A stretch of DNA of 64,000 bases from Streptosporangium roseum DSM 43021 (GCF_000024865.1 NC_013595.1:8680001-8744000); one strand, 5' to 3'; counted from the first letter of the stretch, positions 45,199 to 53,702 are shown. The notes: generated by a model from the letters alone, not told the origin. Program-made: numbers and translations.

Positions 45199-46584
45199 TC
45201 ACTCCGGTTCCTGGGGGGCGTGCGTCAGCTCCTGGGGGGCGCGCGCCATGCGCCGCAGGACGTAGACGGTGGCGACGGTGAGCACGACGTAGACCAGCGA
45301 GACGACGACGAACCCGACCCACAGGCCGGGCACCGGGTTGACGGCGTCGGAGGTGCGCAGCCTGCCGTAGACCACCCACGGCTGCCGGCCGACCTCCGTC
45401 ACGACCCAGCCGGCCTCCACCGCGACGACGGCCGCCACCCCGGAGACGGCCGCGAGCCTCAGGAACCAGCGGGAGCGGGGCAGGTCACGCCGCCGCCCCC
45501 ACGCCAGGGCGTACCAGGCCGACAGCAGGAGCAGGAAGAAACCGATCCCCACCATCGTGTCGAAGGCCAGATGGACGGGGGTGACCGGCGGGCGGTCGGC
45601 CACCGGCACCTGGTCGAGCCCCTGGACGACGGTGTGCGGGCTGTAGCCGACCAGCAGGGACAGGCCGTTGGGGATCTCGATCGCGTAGCGCAGCTCGCCG
45701 TCGACCGCGAAGCCGCCCACGCTGAGCGGCGCGCCCGCTTGGGTCAGGAAGAGCCCCTCCGCCGCGGCGAGCTTGGCCGGCTGGTACTCGGCCAGGAACT
45801 TGGCCGCGTAGTCGCCCAGCAGGATCTGGATCGGGGCGAACACGGCCGCCATCGTGAAAGGGATCATGAAGCCCAGGCGGTGGTAGCGGTCGCGCCGCCC
45901 GCGCAGCATCGCCACCGCGTACACCCCCGCGGTGGCGAACCCGGCGACCATGAACGCCGCCACGATCATGTGCAGCGTCTGGGGCGGCGTGGCCGGGTTG
46001 AACATCGCCCTCCACGGGGCCACGTCCCGCACCCGGCCGTCCTCCACCACGAACCCGACCGGCTGGTTCATCCACGCGTTGGCGGTCACCACGAAGAACG
46101 CCGAGGCCACCCCCGCGATCAGCACGGGCACCCCGCTCAGCAGGTGGATCCTGGGCGGCAGCCGGTCCCAGCCGTACAGGTAGACGCCGATGAAGATGGC
46201 CTCGACGAAGAAGGCGATCCCCTCCAGCGCGAAGGGCAGGCCGATCACCTCGCCGTAGGTCCCCATGAGCCCCGGCCACAGCAGGCCCATCTCGAAGCTG
46301 AGGATCGTCCCCGAGACCGCGCCGACGGCGAACAGCACCCCCATCGCCTTGGCCCACCGCCGGGCCAGCCGCATGGAGTCGCCGTCACCGGTGCGGATCG
46401 CCCGCCACTCGGCGAACAGCAGCAGTGCGGGCATGCCGACCCCCAGGCAGGCCAGCACGATGTGCCAGCCCAGCGAGATGGCCATCTGCAGGCGCGCCGC
46501 GACCAGATCCGCCGCGCTCGCCGGTCCGGCCGGCAAGACGAGCGCCGTCACCACGCAGGCGCCGGCACCGCCCCCGATCCCCAT
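45199..46584 (-). CDS. cydA: Cytochrome bd oxidase subunit I
   Basis: A 461-aa subunit carrying the haems. The haem b595 ligand region LQMAISLGWHIVLACLGVG and the GLLWPGLMGTYGEVIGLPFA block are present. The quinol loop is short, as in CIO-type enzymes. The N-terminus has an extra Ala-rich hydrophobic stretch (CVVTALVLPAGPASAADL) before the usual first helix. I chose ATG 46584 (AGAGG upstream); ATG 46635 would add 17 residues. It is co-transcribed with cydB. Confidence 0.92.
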   Translation of the reverse strand: MGIGGGAGACVVTALVLPAGPASAADLVAARLQMAISLGWHIVLACLGVGMPALLLFAEWRAIRTGDGDSMRLARRWAKAMGVLFAVGAVSGTILSFEMGLLWPGLMGTYGEVIGLPFALEGIAFFVEAIFIGVYLYGWDRLPPRIHLLSGVPVLIAGVASAFFVVTANAWMNQPVGFVVEDGRVRDVAPWRAMFNPATPPQTLHMIVAAFMVAGFATAGVYAVAMLRGRRDRYHRLGFMIPFTMAAVFAPIQILLGDYAAKFLAEYQPAKLAAAEGLFLTQAGAPLSVGGFAVDGELRYAIEIPNGLSLLVGYSPHTVVQGLDQVPVADRPPVTPVHLAFDTMVGIGFFLLLLSAWYALAWGRRRDLPRSRWFLRLAAVSGVAAVVAVEAGWVVTEVGRQPWVVYGRLRTSDAVNPVPGLWVGFVVVSLVYVVLTVATVYVLRRMARAPQELTHAPQEPE

Positions 46585-46849
46585 GACAGGCCTCTGCCCC
46601 GGCACAGTAACGGACAAACGACGCACACACCCCATAAGTCCGCCCCTGTGTGTACGGTGCGCCCGGTGCCGCAGACAGGCAAAAGCCCGGCAAACAGGTG
46701 TCACCGTGACGGCGCGGGCAGTGGTGGGGCACGGCGGTCGGGCGCGGAGTGCGGGCGCGAGGGCCGGGCATGGCGGCGGGAGGCCAGGCCGGAACGGCGG
46801 GGCCGGAACGGCGGGGCCGGAGATCGGGGCCCGGAGATGCCTGAAAACG

Positions 46850-46887
46850 GAGAAGCCCGGTTCGGTGGCCACCGAACCGGGCTTCTC
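46850..46887. terminator. 38-bp perfect palindrome, terminator
   Basis: GAGAAGCCCGGTTCGGTGG followed directly by its exact complement. It lies 7 bases beyond the 3' end of the leftward tRNA gene and can also insulate the upstream side of cydA. Confidence 0.82.
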
Positions 46888-46894
46888 CGTGCTG

Positions 46895-46968
46895 TGCGCC
46901 GCCAGGGACTCGAACCCCGGACCCGCTGATTAAGAGTCAGCTGCTCTAACCAACTGAGCTAGCGGCGC
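46895..46968 (-). tRNA. tRNA-Lys (anticodon CUU), second copy
   Basis: The 74-base sequence, including arms and the CTCTTAA anticodon loop, is identical to the gene at 25479-25552. Its terminator and upstream flank differ. Confidence 0.95.
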
Positions 46969-47568
46969 TTGCAACGGAGGTAACTCTAGCAGCAGACCCG
47001 ACGGAGACGCACATCAGGCGACCACGGGACGACGTCGCGGACGGATTCGGGCCGGACGGAATCGAGCCGGACGGTCCCCCGGCCGCCCGGCCCGATCCGG
47101 CGAGGGGCCAGACGGTCCTTCGACCGTCGGCGCCAATCCCTGGACAGACTCGGGGCCGGACAGTCCCCCAACTGTCCGGCCCCGGCCTCCTCGCGGGCCT
47201 CTCCTTCGTCTCCCCCAAGACTCCGGCGGCTCCGCTCAGGGACGCGATCCCCCTCGCGTCCTGTATCCGGTGAAAAGTCTCTGCAATGCTCCCCCCGGGC
47301 TTCGCAGAACCCCTTGACCTGCTTCAACATTACAGAACCAAATGTAACGAGCACGTCATCCACGGGTTGATTTTGCGCCTACACCCGGGGTTGACCCGGT
47401 ATAGCCGGACCAACGGCGCCAGGCCACCGGAGGCCGGACAGGAAGGGCCACTCTCGCGGAGCGACCCCCGTCAGACCGTCCGGATGACATCCGCCGGACA
47501 CACCGGGCCGATCGAACAGAGTGGACCGCGTCAGCCTGTCCGGGAGACCACCCGCCGGACGCGTCGGG
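46969..47568. other. Intergenic region without a supported gene
   Basis: Six hundred bases of mostly repetitive, CCGGAC-rich sequence. An AT-richer patch at 47290-47410 could hold promoters. A leftward frame at 46986-47363 is Arg/Pro/Ser-rich with no ribosome site and is not accepted. Imperfect repeats of a GTCAG-N-C-GTCCGG...GCCGGAC type occur at 47470-47560. Confidence 0.45.
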
Positions 47569-47985
47569 TCACTCGGACGCGTCGGGTCGCTCGGGCAGTT
47601 CGAGCAGGATCTCGGTCTTCTCCCGCAGCGCCCTGCTCACCGTGCAGTATTTCTCCTCCACACGGTGGGCCACCGCACGGAAGACCTCGGCGGCCTTCTC
47701 GTCGCCCTCCGGCAGCTCCACGTCGTAGGTGATGGTGATGGGCCCGAGCAGCGTCGGCTCGACCTTCTCCGCCTGGACGGTCATCGCCAGGCGGACCAGC
47801 CTGTGGCCGCGCTGGGCGGTGAGCGGCTCCACGGTGACGATGTTGCAGCCGCCGAGCGCCGCGAGCAGCAGCTCGACGGGGGTGAACACCCCCTGCTCGT
47901 CGCCGCTGCCCATGGCGACCTCGGCCCCGCGATCGTTGCGGGCCACGTACCCGTCGTCGGTCCGCTCGACTCTCACCTGTGCCAT
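47569..47985 (-). CDS. OsmC family peroxiredoxin-like protein
   Basis: A 138-aa OsmC/Ohr-type protein. The ATG at 47985 follows GGGAGGAG. The two redox cysteines are C47 in LAALGGCNIV and C114 in VEEKYCTVSR, at the family's usual spacing. It probably reduces organic hydroperoxides. The residues around C47 fit the broad OsmC/YhfA group better than Ohr. It is monocistronic, or co-transcribed with the next leftward unit. Confidence 0.9.
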   Translation of the reverse strand: MAQVRVERTDDGYVARNDRGAEVAMGSGDEQGVFTPVELLLAALGGCNIVTVEPLTAQRGHRLVRLAMTVQAEKVEPTLLGPITITYDVELPEGDEKAAEVFRAVAHRVEEKYCTVSRALREKTEILLELPERPDASE

Positions 47986-48045
47986 GACGGCTCCTCCCGT
48001 AACCCTGCCGATCACCCTACCGAACAGGCCGGAGGGGGCAGCCGC

Positions 48046-48321
48046 CTAGGCTTCGGGGTGTTTGGAGAGGTAGTCGATGTAGAACGGGCGCAACGCCTCG
48101 CCGAGCTGCCCCTCGCCGGACACCATGGCGTCGCTGAGCAGGGCGGAGACCCGGCTGAGGTCGTTCGCCGTCTCGTCCTTGTTCCCGGTGGAGGCCTCCG
48201 CCGCGGGAATCACCTTCAGCAGCTCCCACAGGAAGGCGAAGTCCCCGTGGTGGACGGCGTAGCGGACCGCCCGATCATGTAGTTCCTGGGCCGACAGCGC
48301 CTCAAGTTCATCCGTTTCCAA
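48046..48321 (-). CDS. Small acidic helical protein, conserved in actinomycetes
   Basis: About 91 aa: LETDELEALSAQELHDRAVR, YAVHHGDFAFLWELLKVIPA, then VSALLSDAMVSGEGQLGEAL. I chose the TTG at 48321 because AAAGGAGG lies eight bases upstream; an ATG at 48369 would add 16 basic residues and has no ribosome site. It is entirely helical, with no recognised domain. The gene lies between an OsmC gene and an oxidoreductase on the same strand. Confidence 0.7.
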   Translation of the reverse strand: METDELEALSAQELHDRAVRYAVHHGDFAFLWELLKVIPAAEASTGNKDETANDLSRVSALLSDAMVSGEGQLGEALRPFYIDYLSKHPEA

Positions 48322-48375
48322 CTGACCCACCTCCTTTCGCCCCTTCTGCCCCCGGAATATGGCGATCATGCACGA

Positions 48376-49425
48376 TCAGTGGACCAACCGGACAACCATC
48401 TTCCCGGTGTTCGCTCCGCGGAGCATGTCGATGAACGCCCTGGGAGCGTTCTCCAGGCCGTCGACGACGGTCTCCTCGAAAGTGATCTCGCCGTCACGGA
48501 GCCAGGCGCCCACCTCGGCGACCATGTCGGGCATGCGGTCGAAATGGTCGGTCACGATGAACCCGCGCAGGGTGAGCCGCTTGCCGACGGCCAGGAACAG
48601 GTTGCTCGGGCCGGGGACCGGCTCGGCGGCGTTGTAGACGGAGATCGCCCCGCACATCGCGACCCGCCCGTAGTCCTTGAAGGCGTCGAGGGCCGCCTCC
48701 AGGTGGTCGCCGCCGACGTTGTCGAAGTAGACGTCGATCCCGTCGGGGGCCACCTGGGCGAGCTGCTTGCGGACGGGGGCCGTCTTGTAGTTGAAGGCGG
48801 CGTCGAAGCCGAGCTTCCCGGTCAGGTAGGAGATCTTCTCCTGCGAGCCGGCGCTGCCCACGACCCGGGAGGCGCCCTTCAGGCGGGCGATCTGCCCGGC
48901 CAGGCTTCCGACCGCGCCGGCCGCGCCGGAGACGAACACCGCGTCGCCCGCCTTGAACGCGGCGATGTCGAGCAGGCCCACGTAGGCGGTCAGACCGGGC
49001 ATGCCGAGCACGCCGAGGTAGGCGGAGAGCGGCACTCCGGGGATCTGTTCGACCTTGCTGACCTGACCGGCGTCGACGACGGCGTACTCCCGCCAGCCGT
49101 ACCCGTGCAGGACGAGATCGCCGGCGGCGAGGCCGGGCGCGCGCGACTCGACGACCTCGCCGACGGCGGCGCCCTCCAGGGGCCTGCCGAGCTCGAAGGG
49201 CGGGGTGTAGGACTTGGCGTCGTTCATGCGTCCTCGCATGTACGGATCGACGCTCATGTAGAGGTTGCGGACGAGGACCTGGCCGTCGGCGGGAGCGGGC
49301 GGCTCCACCTCCGCCAGTTCGAAGTTCTCCCCCGTCGGCCAGCCGGAAGGCCGCGAGGCGAGCCGGATCTCCCGCGATGCCGTACGGCCGGCGGAACCGG
49401 AGCCGTTGGACGTGTCGTTGGACAT
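48376..49425 (-). CDS. NADP-dependent oxidoreductase (MDR, prostaglandin-reductase-like)
   Basis: A 349-aa enzyme related to 2-alkenal/15-oxoprostaglandin reductases. It has RNLYMSVDPYMRGRM, YGWREYAVV, VSGAAGAVGSLAGQIARLKG (NADP-binding) and DVYFDNVGGDHLEAALDAFK. It should reduce the double bond of alpha,beta-unsaturated carbonyls, a detoxifying reaction. The ATG at 49425 follows GGAAGG. The 256 bases upstream, shared with the divergent holin-like gene, contain no other gene. Confidence 0.92.
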   Translation of the reverse strand: MSNDTSNGSGSAGRTASREIRLASRPSGWPTGENFELAEVEPPAPADGQVLVRNLYMSVDPYMRGRMNDAKSYTPPFELGRPLEGAAVGEVVESRAPGLAAGDLVLHGYGWREYAVVDAGQVSKVEQIPGVPLSAYLGVLGMPGLTAYVGLLDIAAFKAGDAVFVSGAAGAVGSLAGQIARLKGASRVVGSAGSQEKISYLTGKLGFDAAFNYKTAPVRKQLAQVAPDGIDVYFDNVGGDHLEAALDAFKDYGRVAMCGAISVYNAAEPVPGPSNLFLAVGKRLTLRGFIVTDHFDRMPDMVAEVGAWLRDGEITFEETVVDGLENAPRAFIDMLRGANTGKMVVRLVH

Positions 49426-49681
49426 GATGAAGCCTTCCTGGGGCGGCACACGCTCTTCCCGGGAGCCATTCCCCCGCCACGGGGGGAGCGGTGGGCCGCC
49501 ATGAAACCTTTACCCTTTCCAACTACACAGGGTCACGGAAGGAGGCTCTCCGCGCCTCCGCCCCGGCACACCACAGTCCCGGCGGCCACCATGGTCGCGA
49601 AGTGTTCAGTGTCCTGATATATCCGCATTTAACAGTGTGGATCTATCGCTCGTCCGATCTCCCATGCGAGGATGCGCAAAC

Positions 49682-50050
49682 GTGAAAATCATCATCAAGA
49701 TCCTGGCTGTGGCAGCCGCCCTCTGGGTGGCCACCCAGCTCGTGGCCGGCATCACGGTGACCACCGAGACCACCACCAAGCAGATCGGCACGCTCCTCGC
49801 GGTCGCCCTGCTGTTCGGCGTCATCAACACGGTCCTCAAGCCGATCATCAAGACCTTCGGCTGCGCCTTCTACGTGCTCACCCTCGGCCTGTTCGCGCTG
49901 GTCGTGAACGCCGGCCTGCTGCTGCTCACGAGCTGGATCGCCGCCCAGGTCCACCTGCCCTTCCACGTGGACGGCTTCTGGGCCGCGTTCTGGGGCGCGA
50001 TCATCGTCGGTCTGGTGAGCTGGCTGCTCGACCTGGTGTTCGGCGACTGA
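49682..50050 (+). CDS. Phage holin family (DUF-type) membrane protein
   Basis: A 122-aa protein with four hydrophobic helices: KIIIKILAVAAALWVATQLV; TLLAVALLFGVINTVLKPII; FYVLTLGLFALVVNAGLLLL; FWAAFWGAIIVGLVSWLLDL. The N-T-x-L-K-P motif after helix 2 is characteristic of the Phage_holin_4_2/YvlD group, which in chromosomes is a housekeeping membrane protein. The GTG at 49682 has GAGG upstream. It ends four bases before the ammonia-lyase homologue, so the two are likely co-transcribed. Confidence 0.85.
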   Translation: MKIIIKILAVAAALWVATQLVAGITVTTETTTKQIGTLLAVALLFGVINTVLKPIIKTFGCAFYVLTLGLFALVVNAGLLLLTSWIAAQVHLPFHVDGFWAAFWGAIIVGLVSWLLDLVFGD

Positions 50051-50054
50051 CCCG

Positions 50055-51530
50055 ATGACGGTTGTCCTTGACGGCGCCCACCTGACCTGCGAGCAGGTCC
50101 ACCGGGCCGCACACGGTTCCGGGATCCTGCTGGGCTCCGCCGAACACGCCGAGGCCGCCTGGCGGACGGCCCGCTCCCTCAGCGGCCCGCTGTACGGCCA
50201 GACCACCGGGGTGGGCGCCAACAAGGACGTCACGGTCGAGGCCACCGGCCTCGACCTGCTGCGCAGCCACGCCGGCGGCGCCGGACCCCTGATCGGCGAA
50301 CCGCGCGCCCGCGCCACCCTCGTGGTCCGCCTCAACCAGCTCCTCACCGGCGGCTCCGGCCTCAACCCCGGCCTCCTCCCCGTTCTCGCCGCCGCCGTCA
50401 ACCGGGGTTTCACTCCCCCGATCCGCACCTACGGCGCCATCGGGACCGGCGACCTCACCGCGCTGGCCACCACCGCCCTCTGCCTCCTCGGTGAGATCCC
50501 CTGGACACCGCCCTCCGGACCGGGAGACGGCGTCGCGCCCCGGTTCGCGCTGGCCTCCAGCGACGCCCTCCCCTTCATCAGCTCCGGGGCGGCGACCCTT
50601 GCGGACGCGGCTCTGGCCTGCCACCGCCTGAGAATCATCCTCACCGCCGCGACGGCCGTCGCGGCCCACTCCTTCCGGGCGATCGACGCCTCGCTCGAAC
50701 CGCTCGCGCAGGCCGTGCAGCGCAGGCCGGACCAGGCGGCGGTCGCGGCCGGGCTCCGCGCCCTGATCGGCGCCACCACCCCGCGACGGGTCCAGGACCC
50801 GTACGGCTACCGCGCCCTCCCCCAGGTCCACGGCGCCGCCCTCGACGCCCTCGACCGGGCGGAGCGGGCCGTCACCGAGGAGCTGAACACCGCCCCGGAG
50901 AACCCGCTGATCGCCGACGGCCGGGCCTGGCACAACGGCAACTTTCACTCGGCCCGGATCGCGCTCGCCCTCGACGCCCTCAGGGCCGCCCTCGTCCAGG
51001 CCGCCTCGCTGAGCGCCGCCAGGCTCGCCACCCTGACCGACCCCGCCCACACCGGGCTGCTGCCCTTCCTCGCCGAGCGCCCCGGCCTGTCCGGCGTGAT
51101 GATCCTGGAATACGTCGCCCACTCGGCCCTGGCCGACCTCCGCCAGCTCGCCGCCCCGGTCACCCTCGGCACCGCCGTGCTCTCCCTGGGGACCGAGGAC
51201 CACGCGAGCTTCACCCCGCAGGCCGCGCGGTCCACCCTCTCCGCCCTCGAACCGCTCGAAACGGTCCTGGCCTGCGAGCTGGTCGCGGCGGTCCGGGCGC
51301 TGCGCCAGCGCGGCCTCCCCTGCGACGTCGGCCTGGACCTGCGGACGGCCGACCGTCCTCTCGACACCGACCTCGACACCGCACGCGGGCTGCTGCCCGG
51401 CCTGACCTACCGGCCACACGCCGGGGCGGGGTTCCCGGTGCCGGACGGGCCGCCGCCCGGCCTCGCCGGGCCGCCGGCCCCCTCACCCGATGGACCGAGC
51501 CCCCACCTGGCAGCCGAGACCCTGGCGTAG
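50055..51530 (+). CDS. Aromatic amino acid ammonia-lyase homologue with altered MIO triad
   Basis: A 491-aa member of the histidine/phenylalanine ammonia-lyase superfamily. Visible landmarks are the Tyr loop (PLYGQTTGVGANKD), QDPYGYRALPQVHGAALDA, APENPLIADG, GNFHSARIA and SLGTEDHASF. The segment that normally reads G-S-x-G-A-S-G-D-L, whose Ala-Ser-Gly cyclises to the MIO electrophile, here reads Y126-G-A-I-G-T-G-D-L134. It is one residue shorter, with G-T-G (130-132) in place of A-S-G. Ordinary MIO chemistry is therefore doubtful. No Shine-Dalgarno is clear; the gene follows the holin-like gene by four bases. It may act in a pathway with the amidohydrolase and dioxygenase further right (inference). 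Confidence 0.85.
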   Translation: MTVVLDGAHLTCEQVHRAAHGSGILLGSAEHAEAAWRTARSLSGPLYGQTTGVGANKDVTVEATGLDLLRSHAGGAGPLIGEPRARATLVVRLNQLLTGGSGLNPGLLPVLAAAVNRGFTPPIRTYGAIGTGDLTALATTALCLLGEIPWTPPSGPGDGVAPRFALASSDALPFISSGAATLADAALACHRLRIILTAATAVAAHSFRAIDASLEPLAQAVQRRPDQAAVAAGLRALIGATTPRRVQDPYGYRALPQVHGAALDALDRAERAVTEELNTAPENPLIADGRAWHNGNFHSARIALALDALRAALVQAASLSAARLATLTDPAHTGLLPFLAERPGLSGVMILEYVAHSALADLRQLAAPVTLGTAVLSLGTEDHASFTPQAARSTLSALEPLETVLACELVAAVRALRQRGLPCDVGLDLRTADRPLDTDLDTARGLLPGLTYRPHAGAGFPVPDGPPPGLAGPPAPSPDGPSPHLAAETLA

Positions 51531-51574
51531 CGACAGGGCTCCCGCACGGCGGGCGGCGCGGGCGGGGTCTCGGG

Positions 51575-52564
51575 TCAGCCCACCGAGCCGCGTTCGCGGA
51601 GCTCGGGGGCCTGGACGATCCGGCGGCGGCGGGTGTTGCCGTCGGCGGCGGCCACCACCAGGCGGACGGCCGCGCGGACGATGCCGTCGATGTCCCAGTC
51701 GACCGTGGTCAGCCCGGGGCTGAGCAGCCCCGACATCGGGTGGTCGTCGTAGCCCATCACGGAGACGTCGAAGGGGATCCGCAGGCCCTGTTCGGCCGAC
51801 GCCGCGTACACCCCGTAGGCGATCGAGTCGGCGAAGCAGAAGAACGCCCGGTGCCCGCCGGCGAGCATCCGCCGGGCGACGTCCGTGGCGGCCACCAGCG
51901 CCTGGGGCGCGGTGACCACCTCGATGTCCAGTCCCAGCCGGCCCGCCTCGGCCAGGACGTGCACGTCGGCGGGGCGGTCGGGGGTGCTGGCCCGGGTCGG
52001 GGTGAGGACGGCGACGCGCCGGTGCCCCCGGTCGCGCATGTGCTCCAGCGCCAGGGTCACGCCGGCGCGGTTGTCGAACACGACCTCTCCCGCCGTACTC
52101 GCCCCGGCCAGGGAGTCGCCGATCGAGACCACCGGCAGGCTTTCGCACAGCTCGGCCCAGAGCGGCGCCGCCGGGTCCACCGGCTGCACGATCAGGGCGT
52201 CCACCCGCTGGTCACGGAGCTGCCTGGCCAGCGTGCGCTCCCGTGACGGGTCGCCCGTGGCGTCCAGGATCAGCGCGTAGCGGTCGTTGTCCTTCAGCGC
52301 CCGGCCGATGCCGACGGCCAGGGCCTGCTGCCAGAGGTCCTCAAGGGAGCCGCAGAGCAGGCCGATCATCCCGGTACGGCCGCTGGCCAGCGCGCGAGCG
52401 ATGGGGTCGGCCTCGTAGCCGAGCTCGGCGGCGACCCGGCGCACCCGTTCGATGGTCTCCTCGGAGACCTGCATGCCTCGGAGGGCATACGAGACCGAGG
52501 CCGGGGAAAGGCCGGTGGCCTTCGCCACCTCGCGTATCGTCGCTCGTTTCCGGGGCTGGGGCAT
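51575..52564 (-). CDS. LacI-family transcriptional regulator
   Basis: A 329-aa repressor. The helix-turn-helix is TIREVAKATGLSPASVSYAL with the hinge helix VAAELGYEADPIARALASG. The periplasmic-binding-like effector domain follows (GMIGLLCGSLEDLWQQALAV; VSVMGYDDHPMSGLLSPGLT). It is divergent from the amidohydrolase-dioxygenase operon. The 191-base gap holds three tandem TGAAACG-type operators, so autoregulation plus control of that operon is likely. The same arrangement leaves open control of the lyase gene, which converges with it. Confidence 0.93.
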   Translation of the reverse strand: MPQPRKRATIREVAKATGLSPASVSYALRGMQVSEETIERVRRVAAELGYEADPIARALASGRTGMIGLLCGSLEDLWQQALAVGIGRALKDNDRYALILDATGDPSRERTLARQLRDQRVDALIVQPVDPAAPLWAELCESLPVVSIGDSLAGASTAGEVVFDNRAGVTLALEHMRDRGHRRVAVLTPTRASTPDRPADVHVLAEAGRLGLDIEVVTAPQALVAATDVARRMLAGGHRAFFCFADSIAYGVYAASAEQGLRIPFDVSVMGYDDHPMSGLLSPGLTTVDWDIDGIVRAAVRLVVAAADGNTRRRRIVQAPELRERGSVG

Positions 52565-52645
52565 CCGGCCAGCCTATGCCTCTCCCCCTTCCATGGGGTG
52601 GTCTCCGCTATATCGCGGCGATTCAGGGCATTGACACACATAAGG

Positions 52646-52683
52646 TGAAACGGTTCACTGAAACGGTTCACTGAAACGTGTCA
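52646..52683. promoter_or_regulatory. Triple tandem LacI operator
   Basis: TGAAACGGTTCA at 52646-52657, the same at 52659-52670, and TGAAACGTGTCA at 52672-52683. Start-to-start distance is 13 bp. Each is a near-palindrome with the central CG of LacI-family sites. A TTGACA (-35-like) lies at 52631, so binding would block the rightward promoter and probably the leftward one. Confidence 0.82.
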
Positions 52684-52711
52684 CCCGGAAACGTAGTAAG
52701 GTCAGACCGGT

Positions 52712-52735
52712 TACCTATATTCTAGGTAGGGAATA
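52712..52735. promoter_or_regulatory. TACCTA-TATTC-TAGGTA palindrome with TAGGTAGGGAATA
   Basis: A 17-bp interrupted palindrome (52712-52728) overlaps the motif TAGGTAGGGAATA (52723-52735), which occurs nearly unchanged before metQ. It lies between the LacI operators and the amidohydrolase start. It could be a second regulator's site or leader element. Confidence 0.5.
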
Positions 52736-52755
52736 CCACGAAGGGAGGAGGGAAA

Positions 52756-53646
52756 ATGACCGTCGACGTGCACCAGCACCTGTGGACGCCCGCGCTCATC
52801 GACGCGCTCCGGCGCCGCACCGCCCCTCCGCGCCTCGACGGCTGGACCCTCCACCTGTACGGCGAGCCCGCCTACGAGGTCGACCCCGGCGACCACGACC
52901 TCACCGGCCGCCTGGCGCTGAACGAGGGACTCGACCTGGCCCTGGTCTCACTGTCCAGCCCGCTCGGCATCGAGTCGCTGCCGCCCGAGGACGCCTGGCC
53001 GATCATCGACGCCTACCACGAGGACGCCCTCGCCCTGCCGGCCCCGTTCGGGGCCTGGGCCGCGACCTGTCTCGTCGACATCGACCCCGCCAGGCTCGCC
53101 AAGGCCCTCGACCAGGGGTTCGCCGGGCTCCAGCTGCCCGCGACGGCCGTACGGACCGGTGAGGACCTCGCGAGGGTCGCCCCGCTGCTCGACGTGCTCG
53201 CCGAGCGCGACCTGCCGCTCTTCGTGCACCCCGGCCCCGCCGCCGAGCCCGGGGGACCCGGCTGGTGGCCCGCCGTCGTGCCGTACGTGCAGCAGATGCA
53301 CGCCTCCTGGTACGCCTTCTCCACCTTCGGCCGTCCCCGCCACCCCGGGCTTCGGGTCTGCTTCGCACTGCTGGCCGGGCTGGCGCCGCTCCACTCCGAG
53401 CGGCTGATCAACCGCAGCGGCGAGGGCCGGGGCCTGGTGGATCCCGACATGTTCCTGGAGACCTCCTCCTACGGCCCGCGCGCCATCGACGCGATCGTCC
53501 GCGAGCTCGGCATCGACGTCGTGGTCAACGGATCCGACGAGCCCTACGCCAGGGCCCCCGACCCCGCGCTCGGCGACGCCGCACGGCACGCCGTCGCGGT
53601 CACCAATCCCAGCCGTCTGTTGAACCGAAAGGAGTCGCGCAAGTGA
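52756..53646 (+). CDS. Amidohydrolase family protein
   Basis: A 296-aa TIM-barrel amidohydrolase (Amidohydro_2, ACMSD-like). Metal residues are H6 and H8 in VDVHQHLW, H in PLFVHPGP, and D in VVNGSDEPYA. The central segment (HASWYAFSTFGRPRHPGLRV) replaces the usual second histidine helix. It should hydrolyse or decarboxylate a small ring or amide substrate. A GAAGGGAGGAG ribosome site precedes the ATG. It is the first gene of the LacI-controlled operon, and its stop overlaps the micro-ORF start (GTGA). Confidence 0.87.
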   Translation: MTVDVHQHLWTPALIDALRRRTAPPRLDGWTLHLYGEPAYEVDPGDHDLTGRLALNEGLDLALVSLSSPLGIESLPPEDAWPIIDAYHEDALALPAPFGAWAATCLVDIDPARLAKALDQGFAGLQLPATAVRTGEDLARVAPLLDVLAERDLPLFVHPGPAAEPGGPGWWPAVVPYVQQMHASWYAFSTFGRPRHPGLRVCFALLAGLAPLHSERLINRSGEGRGLVDPDMFLETSSYGPRAIDAIVRELGIDVVVNGSDEPYARAPDPALGDAARHAVAVTNPSRLLNRKESRK

Positions 53647-53702
53647 ACGTGAACCAGTCCCAGGGCCGTGGGCGCTGTGCGCCTCCAGGAGGCCGGCGAT
53701 GA
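53643..53702 (+). CDS. 19-aa micro-ORF with one cysteine, doubly coupled
   Basis: The peptide is VNVNQSQGRGRCAPPGGRR (GTG start). It has its own AAAGGAG eight bases upstream, inside the end of the amidohydrolase gene. Its start overlaps that gene's stop (GTGA) and its stop overlaps the dioxygenase start (ATGA). Its last codons contain the GGAGG ribosome site of the dioxygenase. This geometry would make cysteine dioxygenase translation depend on ribosomes crossing a cysteine codon, as in cysteine-responsive attenuation or coupling. Translation is not proven; the sequence matches no family I know. Confidence 0.55.
   Translation: MNVNQSQGRGRCAPPGGRR

Noticed and set aside
46986..47363. 125-codon leftward frame after the tRNA gene
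   Set aside because: No ribosome site, no recognisable domain and biased composition; the region is repeat-rich intergenic DNA.
49682..50050. Prophage lysis gene
   Set aside because: The holin-family protein is of the chromosomal YvlD-like type, and no phage genes are near.
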